Shown here: one piece after another, positions 31,648 to 40,166 of the stretch
How positions within the stretch are numbered: position 1 is the stretch's first letter
Layout: each line of letters opens with the position of its first letter
Source: Candidatus Heritagella gallinarum
GTDB taxonomy: Bacteria; Bacillota; Clostridia; Oscillospirales; Acutalibacteraceae
Length of the DNA: 40,549 bases
Direction of reading: 5' to 3'
Assembly (NCBI GenBank): GCA_904394685.1
Contig: CAJFNK010000078.1
Location: forward strand, 1-40,549
Notes under the pieces: model-generated
Told to the model about the DNA's origin: nothing
The model's input: the letters and a program-made list of their open reading frames with translations, nothing else
The model's database searches: none
Program-made: the position numbers and the translations under genes

Positions 31648-32052
31648 TTGAACAAGACAAAAATTCTTTCCGCCTGTCTGGTAGGGGCCGGCGTCCTCGC
31701 CGCAGCAACCGTTATCGGTGTCTCACAGCTGGTAGAAACTGGTGAGGTAGATTCTTCCTCCCAGTTATCATCTTATTCTACCTCAAAACCCCTTTCAAGT
31801 CAAGAAACGCCTGACGATCCCGAAAGCTCCGCTGCTGCCAAAGAGGCCGGAGCCTCTGAAAGCGCCAAATATCTGATTTCGGTTTATGATGACCGTGTAG
31901 CGGTATATATTACCGGACACGAATTTCCCTTTCAGATTTTGGAAACCCGCCTGGACTCCCTTCCGGAATACGATCAGCAACTTTTGAAGAAAGGGATTGC
32001 AGCACGAAACGACACCGAACTCAATCAGCTGCTACAGGACTATGAAAGCTAA
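31648..32052 (+). CDS. BofC-C-terminal-domain-like exported protein
   Basis: 134 residues with an N-terminal signal anchor (ILSACLVGAGVLAAATVIGV), a Ser-rich linker and a C-terminal domain near 75-132 (YLISVYDDRVAVYITGHEFP and SLPEYDQQLLKKGI, then LLQDYES). The pattern resembles the BofC C-terminal domain, also found in many Clostridia envelope proteins. BofC in Bacillus restrains SpoIVB signalling in sporulation; whether this one does is unknown. The start is TTG with GAGGTGA six bases upstream. It is divergent from the PBP gene and next to a spore-gene group. Confidence 0.72.
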   Translation: MNKTKILSACLVGAGVLAAATVIGVSQLVETGEVDSSSQLSSYSTSKPLSSQETPDDPESSAAAKEAGASESAKYLISVYDDRVAVYITGHEFPFQILETRLDSLPEYDQQLLKKGIAARNDTELNQLLQDYES

Positions 32053-32068
32053 AGCTTTCTACAAAAGA

Positions 32069-32096
32069 CGGGCGCCATCCATTGGGATGACGCCCG
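32069..32096. terminator. Intrinsic terminator between BofC-like and SASP genes
   Basis: GGGCGCCATCC, 4-nt loop, GGATGACGCCC (one mismatch), with short T runs on both sides. It lies between two convergent genes. Confidence 0.7.
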
Positions 32097-32114
32097 CTTT
32101 CCTGTGAGAGGATC

Positions 32115-32303
32115 TTACTTCATGTTTTCCTCATACTGCTTAATCATCTTTTTGACCATCTGGCCACCCACGGAGCCGGCCTGCTTGGAGGTCAGGTCGC
32201 CGTTATAACCCTGCTTCAGGTTCACGCCAACTTCGTTGGCAGCTTCCATCTTAAAACGGTTCAGTGCTTCACGAGCCTCGGGAACAACATTCTTGTTAGA
32301 CAT
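32115..32303 (-). CDS. Alpha/beta-type small acid-soluble spore protein
   Basis: 62 residues. SASPs coat and protect spore DNA and supply amino acids on germination. Family features: EALNRFKMEAANEVGVNL and SKQAGSVGGQMVKKMIKQY, close to the consensus including the Gpr-cleavage neighbourhood. The ATG at 32303 has GAGGAG eleven bases upstream; the in-frame GTG at 32315 overlaps that site. No clear sigma-G promoter could be assigned by eye. It proves the organism is, or recently was, a spore former. Confidence 0.95.
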   Translation of the reverse strand: MSNKNVVPEAREALNRFKMEAANEVGVNLKQGYNGDLTSKQAGSVGGQMVKKMIKQYEENMK

Positions 32304-32411
32304 AACTAGATACACTCCTCATCAAATTCAAGTTTTTTGTTTTGCGTTTGCTTTCCTAGTTTACGCATCCTACCGATTTTTATCACTGACAATTTTTAGA
32401 AGTTTTGTTTA

Positions 32412-32993
32412 TTACAGGAAATACCCCTTCCCATACGGAACTCCGCATAGGAGAAGCACCGCACAGGCTTTGAGCATCTCTCCACGGCTCACATGTTCCG
32501 ACATCTTTACGAGCACTTCTCCCGGTTCCACCACTTCCCCGTCAAGAGCTGCCATTTCTCTCAAAATACTCACCGAAGCAAAAGGGGCGTCCCAGCTGGA
32601 GATGCTCAGCGTGTCCCGGCTGGCGCTGCCGCAAAGCACGGCTGGAATCCCTGTGTCCTGCAAACCGCAGATTCCGGCACGAAACCCTGATTCCAACACT
32701 GCAATCCATCCCGGCAATGGGCTGTGTTTGCCATTTGGCCGGTAGCTTTTTTTCAATACCAGGATTCCTTTCCCCGTTTTCCCGCTCCAATCCTCACATT
32801 CTTCCAAACAGAAAACCCGGTTCCCCTCTCCAATGCAGGTTCCTTCATGCAGGACCTTTCCGTATGGCAAAAGAATTTTTTTTAAAAAACAGCACAACCT
32901 TTGATCCTTTCGATCTCCACACAACAAAATCCGGTACAAGCCTTGCACGCCCTTTCGTCTGTTACTTCTCCCCCACATCGGAGTTTTTTCCAT
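32412..32993 (-). CDS. Hypothetical protein in the spore gene group
   Basis: Up to 193 residues, not recognised. It has several Cys and a Gly-rich middle (LESGFRAGICGLQDTGIPAV), then CGSASRDTLSISSWD and LREMAALDGEVVEPGEVLV, with a hydrophobic Leu/Ala/Val stretch before the C-terminal tail. No signal peptide or known motif is seen. The start is uncertain: the first ATG has no ribosome site, and a GTG or TTG about 16-19 codons later is possible. It lies between SASP and the CwlJ-like gene and may be spore-related. Confidence 0.55.
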   Translation of the reverse strand: MEKTPMWGRSNRRKGVQGLYRILLCGDRKDQRLCCFLKKILLPYGKVLHEGTCIGEGNRVFCLEECEDWSGKTGKGILVLKKSYRPNGKHSPLPGWIAVLESGFRAGICGLQDTGIPAVLCGSASRDTLSISSWDAPFASVSILREMAALDGEVVEPGEVLVKMSEHVSRGEMLKACAVLLLCGVPYGKGYFL

Positions 32994-33119
32994 ATTTTAT
33001 AAGCCAGATTCTCTTTGGTATCATCGTATCCAAATCTTTCCTGAATATACCCCAGAAGTAACAGCAGTATCATTTTGAAGCAGCCGTGCATATGGTGGAC
33101 AGGAACCACTTTTCAGAAA

Positions 33120-33132
33120 GGAGGGACCCTCC
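33120..33132 (+). promoter_or_regulatory. Hairpin covering the ribosome site of the CwlJ-like gene
   Basis: GGAGGGACCCTCC is a palindrome that ends directly before the ATG at 33133 and contains the GGAGG ribosome site. The 5-bp stem (GGAGG/CCTCC) with a 3-nt loop would hide the site from ribosomes. Confidence 0.5.
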
Positions 33133-33579
33133 ATGTCATTCAGTGACCGTGAATTACTGGCCAGGCTCATCAAATGCGAGGCCGGCGGAGAAGGGGACGA
33201 CGGGATGCGGGCGGTTGCATCGGTAGTCATAAACCGCACACAGGTGCCTTATGGAGAATTTCAACGGGTAAGCAACGGCGGCAATGTCCGCAACATTATT
33301 GAACAGCCCGGCCAGTTTACCTGTATGAAAACTTCTGTTGGCGGCAGCTATAATCCTCAGAATATTTACAACATGAATCCAGAAGAAGTACACTATGCTA
33401 TCGCAGACTGGGCGCTGGCTGGAAATACCGCCTCCTCTGTGGGGAATTCCCTGTTTTTCCAAAACCCATATTCCCCCTCCTGCCCTACCTACTTCCCGCC
33501 GGAAGGAATCGGGGTTTTGTATACCCGTATCAGCAACCACTGCTTTTATGCTCCCACCGAAAAATACAAAGGCACCTGA
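33133..33579 (+). CDS. cwlJ: CwlJ-like spore cortex-lytic cell wall hydrolase
   Basis: 148 residues, all one SleB/CwlJ catalytic domain (Hydrolase_2). The catalytic Glu lies in LIKCEAGGEGDDGMRAVASV near residue 16, followed by VINR. The closing part has GNSLFFQNP and the typical NHCFYAPT. It lacks a signal peptide and peptidoglycan-binding domain, which fits CwlJ rather than SleB. A GerQ-like gene follows 27 bp downstream; in Bacillus GerQ is needed to place CwlJ in the coat, which supports the call. A CATATGGT segment upstream may be a sigma-E -10, weakly supported. Confidence 0.88.
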   Translation: MSFSDRELLARLIKCEAGGEGDDGMRAVASVVINRTQVPYGEFQRVSNGGNVRNIIEQPGQFTCMKTSVGGSYNPQNIYNMNPEEVHYAIADWALAGNTASSVGNSLFFQNPYSPSCPTYFPPEGIGVLYTRISNHCFYAPTEKYKGT

Positions 33580-33605
33580 TTCTGGATTGAAAGGAGATTT
33601 TCACC

Positions 33606-34070
33606 ATGGATACTGGAAACACCCCCACTTCCGGCTCAACCGGATACAGCGCCGTTTACTCCCAACCTGCCCCCAGCACGCCTCCTTCTGCCACATCCTG
33701 TCCGGGCGGTGGCTGCCCATCCGGCGGAGAAGGGGGATTTACTTCACTGCCTCAGCTCTATAACGCCTTTCCGCAAAACCCACTTTCGCCCCCTGCTTCC
33801 GGCAACAATTCCGGCATGCAGATGATCCCCCAATGGAATCAACCCATGCCTGTGAATCCCGAAAATCTGCAATATCTCAACGGCTTTCTCCGCACGCAGA
33901 TCGGACGCAAGGTCAAGGTAGAATTTCTCATTGGCACCAGCACCCTCTCTGACCGTATCGGCGTACTGGTAGGCGTAGGCGCCAACTACATTCTGCTCAA
34001 CGAAATTGAAACCGACGACTTGCTGGCGTGCGACTTCTATAACATCAAGTTCATCCGCTTCTACTATTAA
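33606..34070 (+). CDS. gerQ: GerQ-like spore coat protein
   Basis: 154 residues. The first 95 are Pro/Ser/Gly/Asn-rich and disordered. The C-terminal domain (about 90-154) has YLNGFLRTQIGRKVKVEFL, GVLVGVGANYILLNEIETDD and the end NIKFIRFYY, matching the GerQ/YwdL domain. GerQ binds CwlJ and is cross-linked in the coat. AAAGGAG precedes the ATG. It follows the CwlJ-like gene with a short gap, so one transcript in the mother cell is expected. Confidence 0.87.
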   Translation: MDTGNTPTSGSTGYSAVYSQPAPSTPPSATSCPGGGCPSGGEGGFTSLPQLYNAFPQNPLSPPASGNNSGMQMIPQWNQPMPVNPENLQYLNGFLRTQIGRKVKVEFLIGTSTLSDRIGVLVGVGANYILLNEIETDDLLACDFYNIKFIRFYY

Positions 34071-34099
34071 GTTTCCTGTTCCTCATAATGTTAATTAAC

Positions 34100-34142
34100 A
34101 AACCAGAGGGCGAAAACTTCCTATACTTTCACCCTCTGGTTT
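34100..34142. terminator. Bidirectional terminator after gerQ
   Basis: AAACCAGAGGG / CCCTCTGGTTT, extended by a GAAA/TTTC inner pair, with a T-rich tail. It lies between the convergent gerQ and HAD genes. Confidence 0.85.
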
Positions 34143-34181
34143 GCTTTTATCATATCTAGCATAAAGCATCCAAAATCTATT

Positions 34182-34784
34182 TCAAAAAAAGGATTCTAAA
34201 CGTGCTTTGAATTGAGCAAAATCTCTGGTTTCATCGTCAAACATGATTGTGCCCATACCCATTTCATTTGGAACCACTAAATTCTTCTCTGTGTTATCGA
34301 TAAAAACACATTCTTGAGCAGTAACTTTAAGGGTGTCTAAAACATACTGAAATATCTTATAGTCAGATTTTCCAGAGTGTTGCTCAGCCGATACAGCCAC
34401 CACATCAAAATCGTTTTGCATATGGTTGTAATCCAATATCGTTTTGATTCTATCCGGTTTATTATCTGTTACCATACCAATTAAGTAGTTGGATTTAAGT
34501 TCTTTCACTAGATGGATCATATCCATATCCAAAACTGTATGGGTAAAAGAATCGATCAAAACCTGAAAATCAATAGGCTTTCCTATATCATTACAAAATT
34601 CAGGCCATATTTGTTTATGAGTTGTTTCTCCATTCAATAACAATTTATTGTGCTTATAGTAGCAAGCTTTCACGGTATCTATCGGTAGATCACATTCTTT
34701 TGCTATATAATTGATGATAGATGTAGAACCTGTTTTATCAATGGTTAGCACACCATCAAAATCAAAAAGTATCGCTTTAATCAT
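34182..34784 (-). CDS. HAD-superfamily hydrolase (low-GC gene)
   Basis: 200 residues. Motif I is ILFDFDGVLT (both Asp present) near residue 8, motif II is GMVTDNKPD near 104, a Lys follows in GKSDYKIF near 140, and motif III is VFIDNTEKN near 160. It is a phosphatase or phosphomutase of unknown substrate, cytosolic. The start is uncertain between 34784 and 34799; neither has a strong ribosome site. The gene is clearly more AT-rich than its neighbours, has terminators on both sides and stands alone, which suggests recent acquisition. Confidence 0.85.
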   Translation of the reverse strand: MIKAILFDFDGVLTIDKTGSTSIINYIAKECDLPIDTVKACYYKHNKLLLNGETTHKQIWPEFCNDIGKPIDFQVLIDSFTHTVLDMDMIHLVKELKSNYLIGMVTDNKPDRIKTILDYNHMQNDFDVVAVSAEQHSGKSDYKIFQYVLDTLKVTAQECVFIDNTEKNLVVPNEMGMGTIMFDDETRDFAQFKARLESFF

Positions 34785-34843
34785 AGATTTCACCGCCATT
34801 TTGGAAACAATATAAATTATGATTTATCGAGCTATAACAAATC

Positions 34844-34882
34844 AATAAAAAACCCGCCGCAGGAATTTCTTCATGCAGCGGG
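34844..34882 (-). terminator. Terminator of nagA
   Basis: On the minus strand CCCGCTGCA, 12-nt loop, TGCGGCGGG forms a 9-bp stem followed by a T6 run, 12 bp after the nagA stop. Confidence 0.85.
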
Positions 34883-34894
34883 AATTTTTTTCTG

Positions 34895-36025
34895 TTATCC
34901 ACAGATTTTTCCGTTTTGAATGACTTTCACAAGGTTCAACTCCGAATCAAGCAGCACCACATCTGCCAGCTTTCCAGTAGCAAGGCTGCCCACCAGATTG
35001 TCAGCTCTCACACATTTAGCAGGAGCAAGGGTGAGGCTGTGGATGACCTGCTCAAAGGGAACCCCCCAGGAAACCAGATTCTTCATTTCCTGATACAGGT
35101 TGGTGGTAGACCCGGCGATGGTACCGTCTTTCAGACAGGCTTTGCTGTCTTTTACATAAACCGGCTGGCCGCCCAGCTCATACTCGCCATCCTCCAGACC
35201 TGCCGCACTCATAGAGTCGCTGACCACAGTAATCCGTTTGCCCAGCTGACGGAAGGTTGTCCGCAGAACTGCCGGATGGATGTGGAAGCCATCACAGATG
35301 ATCTCCGCACACACACGCTCATCGTCAAACACAGCGCCAACCACGCCGGGAGCACGATGGCTGAACCCGCTCATAGCGTTATACAGATGGGTAGCGTGGG
35401 TGATGCCCATGTCAAAGCCATGCTTCGCCTGATCGTAGTCAGCATCGGTATGGGCAATGGAAACCGTACATAACCGGCTTGCCTCACGGATAAACGCATC
35501 GGCGCCTTCCGTTTCGGGGGCAATCACTATCATCCGAATAATCCCGCCGCAGCCATCGTAAAGACGCTTAAACTCCTCAAAATCTGCTTTGCGGACATAC
35601 TCACCCTTTTGAGCGCCTTTTTTGCTCAGGGCAATATACGGGCCTTCCAGATGAACGCCCAGCACTCTTGCCCCCTCTTCCGGGTTTTCCATGCACTCAC
35701 GGGCGGCCTGCAAAGACCGTGCAATCCGGTCTTCCGGCAGAGTCATCGTGGTGGGACAGAAAGAAGTAACGCCCTTTTTCAGAAGGAAACGTGCCATGGT
35801 ACGAATGGCCTCTGTGGTGCCGTTGCTGGCATCTTCTCCATCACAGCCATGGATATGAATATCCACAAATCCGGGAACCGCCGTCAATCCGGAAGCATCC
35901 AGCACCTCCTGGCCTTCTTCCGGCAATCCAACGCCAACCGCTGCAATGCGATCCCCTTCAATTAGCAGATCCTTGCGGCAAAGCTGGAAGTTTTCGTCCA
36001 ATACCATTGCATTTTTTATCAGCAT
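34895..36025 (-). CDS. nagA: N-acetylglucosamine-6-phosphate deacetylase
   Basis: 376 residues, normal for NagA. It removes acetate from GlcNAc-6-P to give glucosamine-6-P for recycling of wall sugars. Metal and substrate residues are in VDIHIHG near 57, HLEGPY near 124, AHTDADYDQA near 191, THLYNAM near 212 and the general base Asp in VVSDSMSAAG near 269. GGAGGT lies eight bases before the ATG. No nagB follows; nagA has its own promoter and terminator and is a single-gene unit. Confidence 0.95.
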   Translation of the reverse strand: MLIKNAMVLDENFQLCRKDLLIEGDRIAAVGVGLPEEGQEVLDASGLTAVPGFVDIHIHGCDGEDASNGTTEAIRTMARFLLKKGVTSFCPTTMTLPEDRIARSLQAARECMENPEEGARVLGVHLEGPYIALSKKGAQKGEYVRKADFEEFKRLYDGCGGIIRMIVIAPETEGADAFIREASRLCTVSIAHTDADYDQAKHGFDMGITHATHLYNAMSGFSHRAPGVVGAVFDDERVCAEIICDGFHIHPAVLRTTFRQLGKRITVVSDSMSAAGLEDGEYELGGQPVYVKDSKACLKDGTIAGSTTNLYQEMKNLVSWGVPFEQVIHSLTLAPAKCVRADNLVGSLATGKLADVVLLDSELNLVKVIQNGKICG

Positions 36026-36074
36026 GTAAACCGACCTCCTTACAGAATGATCAATTACCTGAATCCTTACTTAC

Positions 36075-36103
36075 AGTATAACACCGTCAGCGTCAGGATA
36101 CAA
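36075..36103 (-). promoter_or_regulatory. nagA promoter
   Basis: TTGTAT, 17 bp, TATACT on the minus strand, about 50 bp before the nagA start. Confidence 0.65.
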
Positions 36104-36151
36104 GTGGACAAATCTTGTCTTTCTGAGGGAGACTGCTTTCTACTTATCACA

Positions 36152-37282
36152 TTAGGGAATCTTAACGCTGACCCCGTTGACTTCTACCCCTTCTTCCGCA
36201 CGGATCAGGATATATTTTACCCCATCGATAACACGGGTTTCCACCAGATCACCACATTCCGGGTCTACCTGAATCCGCACATTGGGCGTCTTGAGCTGAA
36301 TCTGCTTTAAGTCCACCAGATTTCGGGGGCTCAGCTCTGTGTCTGCGCCAAATTCTTCATCGAACTTTTCTTCAAAAACCGTCATACCGGATTCCGAAAC
36401 GCCGCAGTTTTGCAGCACCTCCCGAACCTGCCCTTTGGAAATCGCCAACGGTTCCTCCACTTTGCTCTCTTTATGTTCCTGAATCATCCCACATAGCTGG
36501 TCACGCACAGATTCTACCACCTGATAGCTACATTCCTCTCCCAGAGCCTCGCCCAGCACTTCCTGGAAGGTTTCTTTCTGCTCCTCTGCCGGCATGGGAG
36601 GGTGTGCTTTAAACAAAGCATCAATCAACTGTTCCCGGCTGTCTGCAACATTCTTGGTATAATAAAGAGCCCCATAGAGATTGGCCATGCGGTCGTCGAA
36701 GGCCGGGAAAACAAATCCCAGCTCCGGCGCCGATACCAGCCGGTCGATCGTACAGCTGCTGAACTCATTTTCCGGGACACAATAGCGCAGCGCCGGCTTG
36801 GTCATCTTGATTGGGCAAATGCTGCACAGGATATAGGAATACACCATAGAAGAAGCGTCGTCCTGACGTTCCCCGTCTTTGGAGCGGAAAAACACGTCAT
36901 AGGTATCGTGTGCCAACAAAATCAGATAGTTTCCTTCCATAGAAAGGTTCTGCGTAACACGCTGAAAAAAGGTCTGCACGGCTTCTTCATCTTTTAAAGC
37001 AGAATCCCGCAGACGCATCAGCAGCTGATGTTCCTCCCCGCTCACCACCTGCTGGGTTTCAAACTCAATATTCAGCAGGTTTTTGCCAAGGGTTCCCGAA
37101 AGAGTACGCTTCAACACAGCCAGAAACTTATCGGATTCTTCCTGTGCCATCAGCCCCAGCGACTGGTCAAAATCCGAAAGAATCTCTCCTTCCTCATTGA
37201 CATAACAACCCCGAATATGGGTAATATTATTTTTATCCTGACGGTATCTGCGCCGGATCTCTGCAATTTCTTTCTCGTTCAA
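36152..37282 (-). CDS. DUF4317 family protein
   Basis: 376 residues. The N-terminus NEKEIAEIRRRYRQDKNNIT and the following IRGCYVNEEGEILSDF are diagnostic for DUF4317, a family of Clostridia with no established function. It looks cytosolic and has no catalytic motif I recognise. The start is probably the TTG at 37282: GGGGGCT lies eight bases upstream, and the family begins at this point; a GTG at 37339 would add 19 unmatched residues. It lies upstream of nagA on the same strand with a 126-bp gap that contains the nagA promoter. Confidence 0.88.
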   Translation of the reverse strand: MNEKEIAEIRRRYRQDKNNITHIRGCYVNEEGEILSDFDQSLGLMAQEESDKFLAVLKRTLSGTLGKNLLNIEFETQQVVSGEEHQLLMRLRDSALKDEEAVQTFFQRVTQNLSMEGNYLILLAHDTYDVFFRSKDGERQDDASSMVYSYILCSICPIKMTKPALRYCVPENEFSSCTIDRLVSAPELGFVFPAFDDRMANLYGALYYTKNVADSREQLIDALFKAHPPMPAEEQKETFQEVLGEALGEECSYQVVESVRDQLCGMIQEHKESKVEEPLAISKGQVREVLQNCGVSESGMTVFEEKFDEEFGADTELSPRNLVDLKQIQLKTPNVRIQVDPECGDLVETRVIDGVKYILIRAEEGVEVNGVSVKIP

Positions 37283-37359
37283 TGTAGAGCCCCCACTTTC
37301 TTTCCGGTCAATCACAACCGGCCTTATTAGATATTTCACATCTGAAAACAGTTTTGTTT

Positions 37360-37388
37360 ATGATAGCATCAAGCGCACTCAAAATCAA
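37360..37388 (-). promoter_or_regulatory. Promoter of the DUF4317 gene
   Basis: TTGATT, 17 bp, TATCAT on the minus strand. Confidence 0.5.
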
Positions 37389-37413
37389 GCGGGGTTTGTC
37401 CGAGGAAAATGGC

Positions 37414-37456
37414 GAAAACGCTGTGGCGGCAGAAAGAAACCACGCACAGCGTTTTC
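37414..37456 (-). terminator. Hairpin terminator at the end of the feo operon
   Basis: A 12-bp perfect stem GAAAACGCTGTG / CACAGCGTTTTC with a 19-nt loop, 24 bp after the small Cys-rich gene. The T run on the minus strand is weak (ATTTTCC). Confidence 0.65.
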
Positions 37457-37479
37457 AAAATACTTGTTTTTCCTATTAT

Positions 37480-37653
37480 TTATTGTTTTTCCTGATGGCA
37501 GTGACAATTCATCGAACAGGAGGAGCATCCGCAGCCGCAGGAGGACTTTCCTGATTTTTTCTTTCTTACCAGATAGCAAATAATCAATGCCACCACCAGT
37601 ATGATTGCTGCACTCACCAAAAGAGTGCCAAGATTTTCAAGCAGCCATATCAT
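37480..37653 (-). CDS. FeoB-associated Cys-rich membrane peptide
   Basis: 57 residues. A transmembrane helix lies at 8-29 (LGTLLVSAAIILVVALIICY), then RKKK, then a Cys/His cluster (SSCGCGCSSCSMNCHCHQEK) with seven Cys. This is the pattern of the small FeoB-associated Cys-rich proteins encoded after feoB in many anaerobes; a role in iron handling at the transporter is presumed. AAAGGAGGT lies seven bases before the ATG. It starts 26 bp after feoB. Confidence 0.88.
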   Translation of the reverse strand: MIWLLENLGTLLVSAAIILVVALIICYLVRKKKSGKSSCGCGCSSCSMNCHCHQEKQ

Positions 37654-37679
37654 TCAGACTACCTCCTTTCTTATCTGCA

Positions 37680-40076
37680 TTACAGTGCCTTTTTGCGAGC
37701 GGGACGAAACAACAAATAGAGCAGTAACGCCAGCAAAACAACTGCTGCAATCAATCCGGGGATGCTGGCAGCGCCACTGAACAACATTCCGATTTGGTAA
37801 ATGATAAGGGAAACCACATAAGCAAAAACGCACTGGTATCCAATGGCAAACAGTGTCCATTTGCCGTTGTTCATTTCCCGCTTGATTGCCCCCATAGCGG
37901 CAAAGCAGGGAGCGCACAGAAGATTGAACACCAGGAAGGAATAAGCAGCAAGAGGGGTAAATGCTTCCCGCATATTCACCCAGATCTGCCAGCCGTTTTC
38001 TGCCACTTCGTCAAATCCGCCATAGAGGATTCCAAAGGTACTCACCACATTTTCTTTGGCGATCAATCCGGTAATAGCCGCCACAGCGCTCTGCCAGTTG
38101 CCAAATCCCAGCGGTGCAAAAATCCAGGCAATCGAATTTCCGATATTGGCGAGAATGGAATGGTTCAGGTCGCCCACCATGCCAAATCCGCCTTCTTCAA
38201 ACCCAAAATTCATTAGGAACCAGAGCAGGATAGCCGACAGCAAAATAATGGTACCGGCCTTTTTGATAAAGGACCAGCCTCTCTCCCACATAGAGCGCAG
38301 GATATTTCCAAGAGTCGGCCAGTGATAGGCAGGCAGCTCCATCACAAAGGGAGCAGGGTCTCCCGCAAACAGCTGCGTTTTTTTCAGGATAATACCGGAC
38401 ACAATAATAGCGATCACTCCGACAAAATAGGCGCTGGGTGCCACCCACCAGGCACCGCCAAACAAGGCGCCTGCAATCAAAGCCACAATCGGAAGTTTAG
38501 CCGAGCAGGGAATAAACGTGGTGGTGATGATGGTCATTTTGCGGTCACGGTCATTTTCAATGGTACGGGATGCCATGATTCCGGGAACACCGCAGCCGCT
38601 GCCAATGAGCATGGGGATAAACGACTTTCCAGAAAGGCCGAATTTGCGGAATACACGATCCAGCACAAAAGCGATACGAGCCATATATCCACAGGACTCC
38701 AAAAAGGCCAGCAGCAGGAACAATACCAGCATCTGGGGGACAAAGCCCAACACAGCGCCAACGCCCCCAACAATCCCATCCAGAACAAGCCCTTGCAGCC
38801 AGTCTGCACAGTGAATGGCTGTGAGCCAGTTGCCAATCAGCACCGGGATTCCCGGAACCCAAATGCCATAAGAAGCCGGGTCAGGTTCTTCTATCGCCGC
38901 TGCTTTTTCATATTCTTCATAGGACACCGGGATCTCCTGTTCTACATTGCCGTTATCGTCATACAGATAAGCGGTTGCAGTCAGATCTTTTGCCTCAGAG
39001 GGTTCCAGCCCTGCTTCTTCTGCCGCTGTTTCAAAAGCGCTTACCATTGCACCGGGAACCACATATTCCTCAGCCGCCGCCTGATATTCAGCGTCGCCAA
39101 TGGCAAAAAGATGCCAGCCATCTCCAAACACACCGTCGTTGGCCCAGTCGGTCGCAATGGTTCCCACTGTTGTCACCGAGATGAAATACACCAGGAACAT
39201 GACCAGCGCAAAAATCGGGAGAGCGGCAAAACGGTTGGTCACCACCCGGTCGATCTTATCTGATGTAGAGAGCGCACCGCTTTTCTTCTTTTGGCAGCAG
39301 CCTTTCATAATGGAAGCGATATAGAGATACCGTTCATTGGTGATAATACTCTCTGCATCGTCGTCCAGCTCTTTTTCCGCTGCCTGAATGTCCTGCTCAA
39401 TATGATTCAGCACCTGCGGGTCAAGATGCAGCTTTTCGAGTATCTTTTCGTCACGCTCAAAAATTTTAATCGCATACCAGCGCTGCTGTTCCTGCGGCAT
39501 CTGATGGACTGCCGCTTCTTCAATGTGAGCGATCGCATGTTCCACCGGCCCGCTAAAGCTGTGCATTGGAACCGTCTTTTCCATCGCTGCTGCTTCGATA
39601 GCCAGCTTGGCGGCTTCCATTACCCCAGTGTTTTTCAGAGCGGAAATCTGAACCACTTTGCAGCCCAATTCTCTGGAAAGCTCCTGAATGTGGATCTTAT
39701 CCCCTCTTTTTTCCACTACATCCATCATATTGACCGCTACCACCACCGGGATTCCCAGTTCGGTGAGCTGTGTGGTGAGATACAGATTACGCTCCAGATT
39801 TGTGCCGTCTACAATATTTAATATGACATCCGGGCGTTCTTCAATCAGATAGTTCCGGGCAACCACTTCTTCCAGGGTGTAGGGAGAAAGCGAATAAATA
39901 CCGGGAAGATCCATTACAATAACATCTTGGTGCTTTTTCAGCCTGCCTTCTTTTTTCTCAACCGTTACGCCCGGCCAGTTTCCCACAAACTGATTGGAAC
40001 CGGTAAGGGCGTTAAAAAGGGTGGTTTTGCCGCTGTTGGGATTGCCAGCCAGGGCAATTCTGATCTGTTGGCTCAT
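37680..40076 (-). CDS. feoB: Ferrous iron transport protein B
   Basis: 798 residues. FeoB imports Fe(II) through the cytoplasmic membrane. The N-terminal G domain has GNPNSGKTTLFN (G1), GVTVEKKEG (G2), DLPGIYSLS (G3) and NMMDV (G4), followed by the helical GDI-type domain to about 270. The membrane part holds two gate repeats including SCGYMARIAF and the GSGCGVPGIMASRTIEND segment. An insert of about 85 residues between the first helices (near 310-400) is acidic and probably extracellular. GGAGCGG precedes the ATG. It lies 90 bp after feoA, with a candidate operator between. Confidence 0.97.
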   Translation of the reverse strand: MSQQIRIALAGNPNSGKTTLFNALTGSNQFVGNWPGVTVEKKEGRLKKHQDVIVMDLPGIYSLSPYTLEEVVARNYLIEERPDVILNIVDGTNLERNLYLTTQLTELGIPVVVAVNMMDVVEKRGDKIHIQELSRELGCKVVQISALKNTGVMEAAKLAIEAAAMEKTVPMHSFSGPVEHAIAHIEEAAVHQMPQEQQRWYAIKIFERDEKILEKLHLDPQVLNHIEQDIQAAEKELDDDAESIITNERYLYIASIMKGCCQKKKSGALSTSDKIDRVVTNRFAALPIFALVMFLVYFISVTTVGTIATDWANDGVFGDGWHLFAIGDAEYQAAAEEYVVPGAMVSAFETAAEEAGLEPSEAKDLTATAYLYDDNGNVEQEIPVSYEEYEKAAAIEEPDPASYGIWVPGIPVLIGNWLTAIHCADWLQGLVLDGIVGGVGAVLGFVPQMLVLFLLLAFLESCGYMARIAFVLDRVFRKFGLSGKSFIPMLIGSGCGVPGIMASRTIENDRDRKMTIITTTFIPCSAKLPIVALIAGALFGGAWWVAPSAYFVGVIAIIVSGIILKKTQLFAGDPAPFVMELPAYHWPTLGNILRSMWERGWSFIKKAGTIILLSAILLWFLMNFGFEEGGFGMVGDLNHSILANIGNSIAWIFAPLGFGNWQSAVAAITGLIAKENVVSTFGILYGGFDEVAENGWQIWVNMREAFTPLAAYSFLVFNLLCAPCFAAMGAIKREMNNGKWTLFAIGYQCVFAYVVSLIIYQIGMLFSGAASIPGLIAAVVLLALLLYLLFRPARKKAL

Positions 40077-40098
40077 ATTGTCCGCTCCTTCATCAATT

Positions 40099-40116
40099 GG
40101 TTAGAATCAACTAACC
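40099..40116. promoter_or_regulatory. Candidate iron-regulator operator upstream of feoB
   Basis: A perfect inverted repeat GGTTAG AATCAA CTAACC lies between feoA and feoB. The arms match half-sites of DtxR/IdeR boxes, but the spacer is 6 bp rather than 1. A -10-like GATACT lies just upstream on the minus strand, so feoB may also be transcribed separately. Confidence 0.5.
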
Positions 40117-40166
40117 TCATAGTATCATGGATTTATCTTTCGTTTCCAGTCAGCATCTCTGCTGCT

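Noticed and set aside
32304-32411. A sigma-G promoter for the SASP gene
   Set aside because: A GTGATAAA and a TAAACTAG can be picked out, but neither hexamer matches well enough to call.
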